The notes under the pieces were generated by a model, which had not been told where the DNA came from, ran no database searches, and saw only the letters and a list, made by a program, of their open reading frames with translations. Both the position numbers and the translations under genes were made by a program. Shown here in pieces: positions 45,386 through 57,216 of a stretch of 64,000 bases of DNA (positions are counted from its first letter, which is position 1; every line of letters begins with the position of its first letter). The DNA is from Oxytricha trifallax. Its lineage: Eukaryota; Ciliophora; Spirotrichea; Sporadotrichida; Oxytrichidae. Location: contig ARYC01000585.1 in NCBI GenBank assembly GCA_000711775.1, forward strand, positions 1 through 64,000. Direction: 5' to 3'.

Positions 45386-48300
45386 TGAATACAACCGCAT
45401 CGACTACTTTTAAATCCCTCAAAAATAAAAACCCCAATTTTTCAACCATCCTTAACACGTCTACATCCTCGGCTCATTTGAATAACAACGCACAAAGTAA
45501 TCAGAATTAGAGATTATTTTATTGAATTTTGTATGTTTAAATTTCTTATTATTTAAAAAATGTGAACTGACTTGTTTATAAATTATCAGTTTTATACAAA
45601 AGAAAAAAATAAAAGTTCAAAATACTTTCGTGTAAAAAGATATATAGTTATTTACAGTAAATTTTTAATCAATATATATATTAAATAGAGATAAGCTCAA
45701 AACACATTTGTTCTGACCGAGACCCCCCCTCTAACCCCCTTCCCCCCTCAGCCGAGACCCCCCCATCTTACCCCCCCCTCAGCCGAGACCCCCCCCTGAA
45801 ACAAAGAATCCCCTTATCTCTCACTTTTATTGTAATTTGTTCATAAATTTATTTTTACTCCAAATAAATTTCTTTCCCTTCGGCAGATATTACTATTAAA
45901 AATATTATTTGATAAGTTCTACTACCTCCGTCGACTTTTTTTTGCAAAACATACTCCCATAGGGAAATATTTATAATAAGGTTTAATTTTGACTATCATG
46001 ATTAATAATATGATTTAATTGATAGACATAAATTTGAATTCAAGATTTTTTTATAACTTAAATCACTAACACTTATATAGTAAAAATTAATATAAAATTG
46101 TTCCTATTATTTTTAACTTCATTAAAATATAAAAACTTTTATTATTATTACTTAATTAGTTAATTACTATTAAAATCATATTTTATTCATATATATATTT
46201 AAATGGTAATCCTAAACATAAAAAATTGTCTTTAATTTTTCAATAAACTAAGCTTAAGAAATAAGATTTTAATAGTAATTAACTAAATAAGTAATAATAA
46301 TAAAAGTTGTTATATTTAAATGAAGTTAAAAATAATAGTAAAAAATTTTATATTAATTTTACTATATAGTATAATGTAAGTGATTTTAGTAATAAAAAAT
46401 CTTGAATTCAAATTTATGTCTATCAATTAAATCATATTATTAATCATGATAGTCAAAATTAAACCTTATTATAAATATTTCCCTATGGGAGCATGTTCTA
46501 AACAAAAGTCGACGGACGTAGTGTAACTTATCAAAATATATTTTTAATAGTAATATCTGCCCGAAGGGCAAGAATTTTATTCTGAGTAAAAAATAAATTC
46601 ATAAAAAATCTATAATAAAAGAGGATTCTCGGTTTGAGGGGGGGAGGGGGGTCTCGGTTGAGGGGTCTACGGCTGAGGGGGGAGGGGGGTAGGAGGGGGG
46701 GTCTCGGTCAGAACACACATTCAATGATTACAAATGCGAATACGAAGTGCCCAAGTTTTGCGATTTAAATGCTCCAGATGAACAAGATTACTTATACTCA
46801 GCAGTCGAGCACATAGCACAATAACAGTAAGTATAAAAAAATAACTCTTAAATTTTGAATTTTGATTAATTAAAAGCATTTTTAAATTATTGATTGCTTA
46901 AACGTTCTACTAATGAATGATAAACTAAAATATATATTTATAGGTAGGCTCAGAAACTGCTGAAACAGCAAAATTATGAAAATTAAGCTGATAGAATGGG
47001 ATCTATCACTACTCATTATTTGTCAAAGAGTTTCAATTAATAAATAAATTCATTGAATATATTAGAATGAAAGTGTTCGATTGGAGATATTTTACTATAA
47101 TCTATATTATTTTATATATTTTAGGAGTCCAGGCTCAGGAAATAGAATACTTAATCAATCGTTAATGGATTAATCTGCTTCATCAAACTAGTCCATAGAT
47201 TTATTTTTTGATTGGTTCCAGGAATATCACGATTTCAAGATTGAGAAGCCACAAACTCAACCTCAAAAATAAACTCAAGCAACTGGCAATAAACATTTCA
47301 GATAACATAGCTCATTTATTTATTATAAAAATATTGCAATCATATGAAATTGCAACTTTAAAATTTGATACTTTTATCGAAAAATTGATTAATTTAGCTC
47401 AAGCAACAGCAATTTAAATAGCAGTTTTAATGTTTAGAACAAAAATAACTACATTGAAAGATATTTTTACTTATATTGATTTTAATTAACTACAAAAGTA
47501 GTGGAAATCAGTCAAATTTGAATCAATCTTACAATCAATTTAATCATAATAAACCAGCTCTTGATACTTCTATGTACCTGAAATCAAACACTCAAGTCAC
47601 AAACAATATCACAAAAAATTTATTTGTTTAGGAATACTAATTTTTAATTACAGTTAGTTTAATTTATCAATGAATGCCATTTTTACAAAGTCTAAATTTG
47701 TTCACCAAATTGATTTTTAATTTACAAATTATTAAAATCTACTATTAAAGAAAAATTTTTAGTAATACCAAGACGTTATTTTTTTCAATGAAATACCTTT
47801 TAGTTCTATAAGAAGATAATTTTATTAATCGAGCCTCTATGATTAAACTAAGTTTATTTAAATCTATTATGCATAAGATCATTAATTAATGTTCCCAAAG
47901 TCTTATATATCTTTATTTTTAATAGAGTTTTTTTATTTTATTTATATTCGGAGCAATAATAACTTGAACGCATTAGCAGCAAAGAAATTGGCATAAAACA
48001 ATGTTAGTAACTAAAACATAGACATTTAAAAACAGCAATAAAATTCAGCATTTTCCTATAATTAATAGTATAAATCACACAACACTTTCATGAATAAGAC
48101 TTAGATCTCTTAAATAGCTAAGTAGAATCATAGCAATGAGGAGATAAAAGAAAACTATGTAAATAGTAATCAAAAGATGTAAAATCAAATTTATGGAGGG
48201 CAACCTCATAAAAAGCGAAAAGCTGAGGAGGCAGACATTTCACAGGTCATAACTAATGGTGCTAATTAGCATGCTAATCCACAGATTTACAAGAAAATGA

Positions 48301-50065
48301 AGTTTTTAATTATAATAGTATTAAGTATGACTTTATGAGTAAATTCAAATTTATTCAATCAGTTATAAATTTAATAAAACTAAGTTAAACACTGGTGAAA
48401 TGGAAAACCCATTAAAAACACTTAATGTATCAAGAAATAGTGCTTTCAAAACTGTAGGTAATTCAAATTTGACAGAAAAGCTTAACAAGAGTGTCGAAAA
48501 ATAGAATCAAATCGATGAACAGCATGAGGAATAAGAATAGGACCGATTAGTGGAAATGAAAGTGTATCAACCCCAAGCTACTTAACTTTTACCACTTCAC
48601 ACTTCCTCTGAAATGCAGAAAATCTATCATTAGAGTACTTTGCAGCTAAAAGATTGCAATCCTAGCTAGTTTTCTTCTAAAGCCAATCCTTTTGTTCAAG
48701 TTAAGCCAATGGTTCAAACTTCAAACACTGTAGTATATAAAGAAGAAGTTTAACAATAAACCAATTAAATGAAGAAACTTGCAACAACCATTCAGCACAA
48801 CCCTGTCACAGGTGGAGGACTTCCAGCAAAAATCAACTTTATTGAGAAAAACAAAATGAAAATCAGAGAGATGTCTGATTGCACAGGTAGAGTGAAATAA
48901 CCAGTTGTAGTTGGCAGATAGCAACAAGCACATAATTAGAATTTGAGTTCTGATCGCTTAGATTACTTCAATGACTATAAAAAATAATTCATACTCATAT
49001 AAATGAAAGATAAAAATTTAATATATTTAAAATTATAAACGTTTCAAGATATTGTTTTTTGAAATATCAAATAATTATAGATTAAGGAGAACCAAGCAGC
49101 TTTGAGATAGATAACTATTGAATAAAATAAGAAATTTTTTAGATAGTTTCATATATTTGGTATAATATCTTAAATTTGTAGCAATAGATTATATAACTGA
49201 GAATCACCCCACTCTTCGTATTCTACATCTTAACATATATTTATACGGGTTTATGTGTTTACTTTTTTAAATATCCACCCTTCTATTTTAATACTCTATA
49301 TTTAATTTATAAATAAGAAAATCAGACCCAAAACTGTAAACGTAGTTCCACACAACAAGGAAAATGCTTAGCCGAACAGCACTCTGCAAACTCCCACTAT
49401 GAAATTCATTTCCCACAACTTCAGGAAAAACAATCTAAACCTCTAGACACCAGGTGCTGCCAATGGAGCTATAGTAAACACTTCAAGTCATTTACTTAAT
49501 CAAAGTTAACTTGCAAAGAATTTGAGTGAAAATTTCAATACTTTGAACTTATCTAACATCAAGAATCAGTAGAATTTGTAGAGTACTGGTAACCTGTTTA
49601 AATCGTAATAGAATAATACAGGTGTTGGATTCATGCCAGTATCTTCAGTCAAAAGCATATAATATGATAAACCATTCAATATATCCTTATTTAAAATGAT
49701 TGAGCTGCAATTTTGAATTAATTAATAAAGTCACCACTTAAGCATAGTCCACTTTAAATCAGTCATCTTCTCAGAAGTTCTTCTATGAACCTCCACTATT
49801 CTCTCAGCGTTTGATTAGAAAATGGGAGAATATGACTGGCAAAGTATGGTACCAGTTAAGCCCCAAATCTCGTATGCAAGTGAACAATGAGATATCCAAC
49901 TTAAAGTATACAAATACCTCTTCAAATTAAATGAGCCATAATACCAGCTAGTTAAATCAAGGTGGTCACTTCAACGGCTTGTTTAGCTCTACTACTTCAC
50001 TTGCTACAGGAAATTAGTAGCATTAAAGCGCTTTCATGAAAACTGGTGGGGCTTATAATAAATGA
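45386..50065 (+). CDS. N/Q-rich protein gene interrupted by IESs and a fold-back element
   Basis: ATG at 45386 (MNTTASTTFKSLKNKNPNF). MDS 1 ends with pointer TAGAGAT, which recurs at 45687. MDS 2 then runs across the fold-back element (TFNDYKCEYEVPKFCDL; APDEQDYLYSAVEHIAQ). Later MDSs: about 46945-47045, 47125-47205, 47210-47330, 47395-47460, 47495-47640, 47945-48305, 48385-48985 (NPVTGGGLPAKINFIEKNK), 49322-49670 (PTMKFISHNFRKNNLNL) and 49735-50065. The end is ordered: FYEPPLFSQRLIRKWENMTG, KVWYQLSPKSRMQVNNEI. A basic KKRKAEEAD lies mid-protein. TGA at 50063-50065. No known family was recognised. The composition suggests a nuclear or RNP-granule protein. Confidence 0.65.
45709..46715. mobile_element. 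1-kb fold-back element inserted in an MDS
   Basis: The ends are TGTTCTGACCGAGACCCCC and its reverse complement. Nearly the whole element is an inverted repeat around an AT loop at about 46190-46260. CACATT flanks both sides (45703-45708 and 46716-46721), a 6-bp target duplication. The outer arms carry repeated CAGCCGAGACCCCCCC units and long C/G tracts, so both strands can fold or form quadruplexes. There is no coding capacity. Removing it with one CACATT restores AAC ACA TTC AAT in frame. Confidence 0.9.
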
Positions 50066-50330
50066 GAGAGAGAGACCTTAACTATCTCTATTATGTATAC
50101 TTTGATTTATAATTAAATTCATAGTCAAATTACCTTGATTTGTATTTATAAATATTTACCCGTTAAATTACTTGTAGATCAAATTTGGATGATCTAGATT
50201 GAAAATAATCTCAACTATATTTAATTTAATGTAATTTTAAGTTTTTAATTAGGTTTATATAGATAAGGAGAGAATCAGACACTCCAAATAGTAAATAAAT
50301 ATTTGTATTTCTATAGCTCAGAGTGTTCAC

Positions 50331-50609
50331 TCAGTTTCCAGTTCTCTTCTTTACTTTATTTGGGTTTTACTTTCCATAGCCAATAACAATACTGTCTGTC
50401 ATACCAACCATCTTTGAGTGAGTTCTGCCTCCTTTGGCACCGTTTTCATAAAGTAGATTACTGACAGCAGCTCCGGCTCCGTAGCCCTCTCCTCCGGCCC
50501 AATAGTTTCCTTGGATGGTATCACTCAGAGTCTAAGCAAGCTTCTTAATAATTAATTAGAATTGCATAACATTCTTGTTGAATACTTGCTATATCTAATT
50601 GCAATTCAT
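50331..50609 (-). CDS. Small conserved-looking ORF or 3' MDS, function unknown
   Basis: On the minus strand the frame reads KKLAQTLSDTIQGNYWAGG, EGYGAGAAVSNLLYENG, AKGGRTHSKMVGMTDSIV and ends before TGA at 50331-50333. The Gly-rich part from about 50546 downward has high GC and is clearly coding. The upstream 20 codons to ATG 50609 are AT-rich and may be an artefact. That ATG overlaps the NOB1 stop (ATGA). It is probably the last MDS of a gene whose other parts lie elsewhere, or a tiny gene. No family was recognised. Confidence 0.5.
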
Positions 50610-52366
50610 ATTTTATTCTGAGATAAATGATAACCCATATAACTTAAATTTTATTATTTAGGGAGTTTCTTGTGCTCTTTCTCAATCTTCTTGACAAGCA
50701 TCTTTTTCTCCCCAGTCATTAACTCGTCTTCTCTCAAGACTAAATCGTTGTTGTTTCTTCCTCCAACTGGCTTAGGAATGGAGTAAATTTTGCCCTTCAA
50801 GTTGACTCTACGTTTTGGATTCTTGAAATATGTGATAGTGCCATCCTCTTTGATGTATACAGATACCTTAATTAAAGTGTGAGAGCCGCAGTGATCGCAG
50901 AACATCTTCTCAACGTTTAAGTTTAGTTTTTGGCAGGCTCTGCACAAAAGTTTGAATCTCTTCACTCTGGTGATACGGCGACCATCAAGAGACAGTAATT
51001 TGAAGCCGAGTTGGATATTTTTCAAATAAAACTCCTAAAATTTTAATCTTCTGGTTTTCAAAATAAGAGTCCCACTACTATAATAATGACGTTTTGCATA
51101 GCGTAATCACTGGTGATCATTTACACAAGCTGAGGACCATCTTCTTGATTCTTCTTCTTAATTGGAGCAGTTTCACCACCTAGAATGTGTTTGTGGATGT
51201 TCTCTGGAGTGATCCACTGTCCACCTTCTTCCTCGTCATCTAGGTCACTTGGACTTAATATTTTAAATAGTTTTATTCACGCAAATATTCTATGTATGGG
51301 AAAATACGAATTGGCACATCATTGTCATCCTGCTCTTCTTTCTACAGTACTTACTCCTCTTCAGTCTTATTAACATCAACTTATGCATTAACTTTAACTT
51401 CTCCATCAACTTTATTTCCGTTTTCCACATCATCTTCTTGCTTTTATGCTGGCTTAGGCTTGACATGATTCTTTCTGCTGCCATGCTTGCCCTACTTTAC
51501 TTGCTGGAAACCATCATCAGCTGGTGTTTGTTACTGCTTCTTCTTGCTTTCACTTTCTTCTTCTTCACTGTCGTATTCATCCTCTTCTTCTAGTCTTTCA
51601 TAGTCTTATTCAGACTATTATATTGCAATTCATATTTTTCCATTATCTCTAAGTAATCACATAAAGGCTGAGTATAAATTTATGATTGGAACTTCTTGGG
51701 TCTGAATTCCTGGAGTGGCTTAGGCTCTTGCTTCAATTTCTCGAATTCTCCCTTTTCTCTGGCCAATTAGACTCCTAGAGCAATGACTCTCATATCAACC
51801 TTGGACAAAGTCTTGAAGTCACCAGTGTCCTTGGCGAAGTTACTCACTAATATCATATTACTGGCATCTACGTATTCCTCTCCATGCACAATCAATTCAT
51901 ATGGTAAGTTCTGCAAGTATATTCTGGTTTGCTCATCGCGTATTTCCTTAATGACATCAATGAGAGTGTGTACCTCGTATTTATCGTTGAAATCCTCATC
52001 ATCTTCAATTCTACCCAGTTCCCCTCTATCAGAATCCCCTAGTGCCTGTCTATCACCATGCATATTGAGCAAATCTCTCAGTCTAATCTGCTTGATCAAC
52101 ACATTTGAGTCTATAACTATAGCTTTCTTCTGGTCTTTCTTCTCTTCAATCAATGCACCTAAATCAAGCACATCTTCTGTTTATTCTTTCTTCTCTGGTT
52201 TCACATCACTCTTGAAAGTGACGTGTCTTGGGGCGGATGTTTAGACCTATCCTGGTACTTAATTTGCTGCGTCTGTTTCTAGTTTTTAACCGAGAGCATC
52301 CCAATTCATAGATGACGTTGAGTCAGTCTGGGCTTAGACTTAGATCTCCATAGTGTTTGAGTCCAT
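50606..52366 (-). CDS. NOB1: NOB1 endonuclease (20S pre-rRNA cleavage)
   Basis: ATG at 52366 (MDSNTMEIQVQAQ). The PIN domain is at about residues 75-190: KAIVIDSNVLIKQIRL (metal-binding Asp), KYEVHTLIDVIKEIRDEQTR, PYELIVHGEEYVDAS, AKDTGDFKTLSKVDMRVIAL. An acidic linker follows. Then comes GGQWITPENIHKHIL and ITSDYAMQNVII, joined across a short IES (pointer TAT, near 51010-51090) to QLGFKLLSLDGRRIT. The zinc ribbon is CRACQKLNLN...MFCDHCGSHTL. The C-terminus ends KKLPK and then two TAA codons (Gln), reaching TGA at 50606-50608. NOB1 cleaves 20S pre-rRNA at the 3' end of 18S rRNA in pre-40S particles. Further IESs appear near 51255-51300 and 51610-51680. It lies head to head with CWC25. Confidence 0.92.
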
Positions 52367-52626
52367 GATTATTAATTTAATATATGTAATATAAACATTT
52401 CACACAAACCTTCATTACGATACATTCAATCTGACACTAAATTCATTAAGTCTCTTTTATTTACTTTTATATTTAGTACCTGCATGCAAATGTTTCATTT
52501 TGAAGGCAATCTAATATTCATCATAGAATATGGTAATAGATTAAGGAAATATACTATGCAAATATTTATAATTATAAAGTTTAAAAGAATTCGCCATATT
52601 TGTAAAAAGCAACATTCGACCGAATA

Positions 52627-54637
52627 ATGGGACTATCGTATTTATCTAAGAAATCGTGGCATCCGTCCACCTTCAAAAACATTGAAGTAGTGTGGGCTGC
52701 TGAGCAGAAGAAAAAGTAGGAGGAGCTGAGACAGACTGAGCATATCAAGAAACTTAAGGAGGAGCATCAGATTGAGGAGTTGAGGCAGCTACAGGTCATG
52801 GCTAAGGTCATCCCAGAAAGCTCACTCAATAGAATTGACTGGATGTATCAGGACAGAGCTGCTCAATCAGTAATAATAATTAAGAATTGATTAAAATTAC
52901 ATCTTAAAATGATAATAAATAGTTTAATATTAAATATATTGTAGAATAAAGTGGAGCACAAGCTGGTCCATCAGCTGAGGAATATCTCTTGGGGAAATAA
53001 GTGAAAGATATGAAAGATAAATTGGATTAGGAAGACGAATTCAAGAAAAAGATTGTGCCTGTCGTCAGAGGGGACTAATATACAACTACCTTATTTTTAT
53101 ATATAATTATGTTGTAATAAATAAATTTCCTTTTAAAAATCAATTGTTTTGTACTTTAATTCAAAAATATATATATAATTAATTAAAAATCTGAACTACC
53201 CAGAATGAAGCCTTTCTTAAAATGATGGAAGACCCACTAGTCTTAATTAAATCCAAAGAACTCGAAGCCAGGAACTAAGTCTACGACAATCCTCTGAAAA
53301 TGAAACAGATTATGAAAGAAATTGAGGCTCTCAAGAATGCTGGAAAAAAGAAGAAGAAAAGCAAGAAAGACAAGAAAAAAGATAAGAAAAAGAAGAAGGA
53401 TATTGTTAGATTTATCATGAAATATCACATCCACAGTATAATATTAAGCATTTTTAAGAGTTTTTCTATATATTCCAGCAATAAGAAGAACAAGAAAGAT
53501 AAAAAGAAGAGTAAAGATGCGAGTGATGAGAGCGAATCAGAGAGCAACTCCAGATCAAATAGAATATCCAGTAGATGCAGCAGGAGAAGCAGATCGAGTT
53601 CATATGACTCTAATGAAAACTCAAGGAGGAGGGTGCAGTCATCTTCGTCTGAATAGGATAGAACTAAAAGCACCTATCACAAGCAAAGTGGCTACACTTC
53701 AGAGAAAAGTCATACAAGCAGGGCTACTCACCAGGGTATAATATATTAAAATTCATAAAGTAAATGCTTTTATAGGATCATTAGAGCAGTAAATATATTA
53801 TAGATCCAGGTCAAGATCTCCAGTCAATGGTCGTTATCAAGATAGAAGAGAAAACAGAAGAAGAGAGGATAGACGTGACAGCAGATCAAGGTCAGATTCC
53901 AGAGAAAGATTGAGGAAACATCAATCTATGAAGAGTGATGACAAGGACCGCCACAGAGACTACAGAAATGATAGAGATGGTAGAGACCACAGGGATGATA
54001 GAAATAAGCCTGAAATGATTAAGTCAAGCACAAACAAATCTCATGATGCTGGTACTCAGAATTAAACAGAAGATAAGTCAAGGTATTCCTAAAACAAAAT
54101 CATAATGAAATTTCACTGCATTAGTGAATTTTTATATATAGAGTCCAATTTAATTCTATTTCTGCAATAACAAGATCTTGGCCCAGATATGAAAATCTAC
54201 GGAGAAAAGGCTCGCTTATAAGAACAAAATGAAAAGCTGAGAAAAAAGTAGGAACCCTCATATAACGTCGACAAATTGACACCTGAAGAGAGGGAGCGCA
54301 AAATCCAAGAAATGATGGGTTATGCCAAGAAACATGATGAAGAGAGAAATATTAAACTATTTGGAAGTGCCTAAGTTCCAATAAATAATTGAATAGTTAT
54401 GCAATAGTTTTATTTCTCTAAGAACATTAACTGAAATATTTTTAATATACATTAATTATTCCAACAAAGGAATCAGCAGCAGATATTATGAAAGAATAGA
54501 AAGATTTGGATAACTAGAAAGATGCGAAATTCCTTAAAAACATAAATTAAGCTGCTTATATGGACAGTGGACTGGGCTTAGAAGAAAGAATTGGAAGAAA
54601 TAAGCACTATATTGGTAGAGATGCCAAAAGAGACTGA
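52627..54637 (+). CDS. CWC25: CWC25-like pre-mRNA splicing factor
   Basis: ATG at 52627: MGLSYLSKKSWHPSTFKNIE, VVWAAEQKKKQEELR, the Cir_N domain typical of CWC25/CCDC49. Next comes SLNRIDWMYQDR and then EEYLLGKQVKDMKDK. MDSs: 52627-52873 (pointer GTA), about 52943-53096 (pointer AACTACC), about 53196-53410 (FLKMMEDPLVLIKSKELEAR; Lys-rich run), 53475-53750, 53775-54090 (RS/RD-rich: YRSRSRSPVNGRYQDR), 54160-54375 (GPDMKIYGEKAR; LTPEERERKIQEMMGYAKK) and 54470-54637 (GLGLEERIGRNKHYIGR) with TGA at 54635-54637. CWC25 joins the spliceosome for the first transesterification step. The RS-rich middle is long for the family. Confidence 0.9.
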
Positions 54638-54822
54638 TTTCATTTAACATATATCATAAAGTAAGAAGGTATCTTAAATGTGAAATTTAACAGTAATAAA
54701 GAATGGATTTATCAATAAGAAATACCCCACCCATCATAATTAGTATTCAAAACCGTAATCCTTAATTTCATAAGAAGTAATTCTATTAATCATTAATCCT
54801 GTTCTATACTATTTTTTCTAAT

Positions 54823-56990
54823 TCATAAGTCTGATGTTGAGCTGGTGCTGTCACTATAATCACTAACCGTTGTCACATTTTCACTGATTGCTTCATTGTT
54901 TTTAGCATCATTTTATGCTTTGTTGAATTGAGCAACAACTACAGTAACATCATCAAGCTTTCAATTTATATTTTATAAATTCGAATAAATATAATAGAAA
55001 ACTAGTAATGACTTTCCACCCAAGAAGTTGTAGCCAGCTTCCTTAGCTCCCTTGGAGAATGGTGAAAAATAGCTTCTGTCATGCCCGTAAGTTTCAGCTC
55101 TATTAGCCAGGCAATCAGCCACCTAAAATAAGTTATTGATGCTCTTTGATCCAACCGAGAGCTGTGGTGTGATACAGGACAGCAATTTATAATAGGATTT
55201 TTCAGTTAAGCTCTTTTTACGGTAATTTTGATTAGAAACATAAGTAAAGATTATATGCAAAAATAGGAATTAAATTTATAGCATATTTTAGAAATACATT
55301 TGAATTTGGAAAATTAATTATAATTAAATTAATAATAAATCAAAATCGTGGCAGTTAAAGTTGCCAAAATTAAACGATCTTAGGCTCATTTGATAGGGAA
55401 TTTAAAATTAGCTGGACTTTACTATTGGCGGTACTATTTTATCGCATCCCTGGAGCGAGATAACTTCAATTTAATTAAACTTATCTTAATTCATTAAATT
55501 ATGCCCTCACATTAAAGTGAAGTTATCTCGCTCCTTAGATGCGATAAAATAGAACCGCCACTAATAAATTCCAGCTAATTTTGAATTCTCTATCGAATGA
55601 GCCCAATATCGTTCAAATTGGCCAACTTTAACTGCCACGATTTTGATTTATTATTAATTTAATTATGATTAATTTTCCAAATTCAAATGTATTTCTACAA
55701 TATCGTCGTCAAAGACGTTGTCAAAAAGACCATCACTACCGACTATTACAATGTCTTAATCTTGCAACACGTGTTCGTTGTCATCGGCTTTGTATGGCAA
55801 ATCGCAATTAGTTCCGCATTAATATGGGAAATTGAAGCTATACTGCTATTCTTTAAATCTGAACTAAACCATTAACGTACCTCACTTATTATATTTTACA
55901 CGATAGTATTAAAGCCAATAATTTAAGTTTATTTGGAAAATACTGGCTGGGAATTTTCACTTAGTTTGGGTGTCTCAATCCTAAATATAACATATCCAGA
56001 ATCACCTAAGTTTGTGGTCTTCATGACATCTCCATTTTGTGAATTCTAATCTAGTCTGACAAGTGAGGCTGTGCTACTGCCCATATTTGTGGATTGTTTC
56101 ACTGCATCTACTAAAATGGTTTTTAGAGACTTTTCAGGGTGTAGTTTCTATTCCATAGCAATAAATGAAGCTTTTTATTACTTCAAAAAAAGTTATGAAA
56201 AAATGCTCATTTTTGTAAATCAAAATAGAAATTACATATAAATTTTTAAGCTAACTGCCTTGAAAAGAGACCTGGATCGACGCCTTAGTTATTCCAACCT
56301 CCTACTCCATCTAACACAACTAGAAGCTGATCGTCTATATCTTTGAAATAATACAATTATTAAAATCATTATTATACTTTAAGCATTAAATAAATATGAA
56401 TAAGTCTACATAGTAAGCATCTTCTCCTCCACGATGTCTCTTTTCAATGTGTGGAATCATCTTCACTCCATAGCTGAAATACGAGTGCAATGGAGTTGTT
56501 AGCCCTTTATTTTGATTATCAACATCACAAAATATTACAATTATTTTTAGATTTTAGCAGAAATAACTACAAAATAAAAAACTTATATACTACATATATT
56601 CTATTTTTGATTAGTGGCTTCAAATGGTTGAATAGCTTATGCTTGAATTTAAGCAGCTGCTTGTGCTTAGTCTACATTCAAACCCTTCAATCCTTGAGGC
56701 AATCATTATTATATTACTGCAAATTAAAATAAAATACAATAATTCAAGCCATCATTTGTTATTTAAATTGATTGAATGTTAAGAAGGCAGTGACTCCGAA
56801 TATCAGGGCTGTTGCTGTTAAGGATAATCCTCTGAAGTTTCTTCTCTGGTTACTTTGGTAATTTCTACCAACATTCCCATTTCCAAACACGTAAATTTAA
56901 ATATCATTAATTTTATATTAAAGTGTATCTGTTTTTTTTAACAATCATTCTTGGGAGTTTCTTTGTAAAAATAATAAGAGAATTGTTTAC
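54823..56990 (-). CDS. PP2C-type protein phosphatase, PTC7-like
   Basis: MDSs follow in order on the minus strand. About 56900-56770: GRNYQSNQRRNFRGLSLT and a hydrophobic TALIFGVTAFLTF (membrane anchor or mitochondrial signal). 56690-56640. 56490-56402: VKMIPHIEKRHRGGEDAYYV. 56345-56254: LVVLDGVGGWNNQGVDPGLFS (metal-binding DG). 56165-55930: MGSSTASLVRLDQNS, TTNLGDSGYVIFRI. 55860-55703: FNFPYQCGTNCDLPYKADD, IVGSDGLFDNVFDDD. 55283-54995: LANRAETYGHDRSYFSPFS. 54960-54823: LDDVTVVVAQFNKA, then TGA. These are the PP2C metal motifs in PTC7/PPTC7 style, a group that acts in mitochondria in other eukaryotes. The start codon is not settled. A palindromic element splits the FDDD-ML coding run at TA. 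Confidence 0.88.
55284..55702. mobile_element. 419-bp palindromic TA-flanked element, copy 3, inside the PP2C coding run
   Basis: Same family and exact length as the copies at 21781 and 37522. The ends are TATTTTAG (one mismatch) and CTACAATA. Deleting it down to one TA joins GACGACGA-TA-TGC as Asp-Asp-Asp-Met-Leu-Gln in the phosphatase frame, matching the family's DN..D.MLQ region. The TA target duplication therefore behaves as a 2-bp pointer. Confidence 0.9.
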
Positions 56991-57216
56991 TTGAATAATT
57001 TGTTCATGATTATTAAATTAATTGCAATAAATCGTTTATTAAAATAATTGTAATTTGTTATATGATTTACTCTGATTGTCAAATTTTAATCTAAAGATCG
57101 GGAAATATAGGAAATATAAAAACTATTTAAAAATTGCGGAATTATCATTTTTTATAATTATAATTATATAATAAAATTATAATCAAAGCAGGAAATATTT
57201 TATAGCAAAAACAATA
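56991..57216. promoter_or_regulatory. Divergent 5' region between phosphatase and next gene
   Basis: An AT-rich stretch between two divergent starts. No specific motif was recognised. Confidence 0.35.

Noticed and set aside
51783-52244. 153-aa plus-strand ORF
   Set aside because: It lies antisense to the NOB1 PIN domain and has no sense of its own.
53243-53741. Several ORFs on both strands over the Lys/Ser-rich region
   Set aside because: Low-complexity shadows of the CWC25 coding frame.
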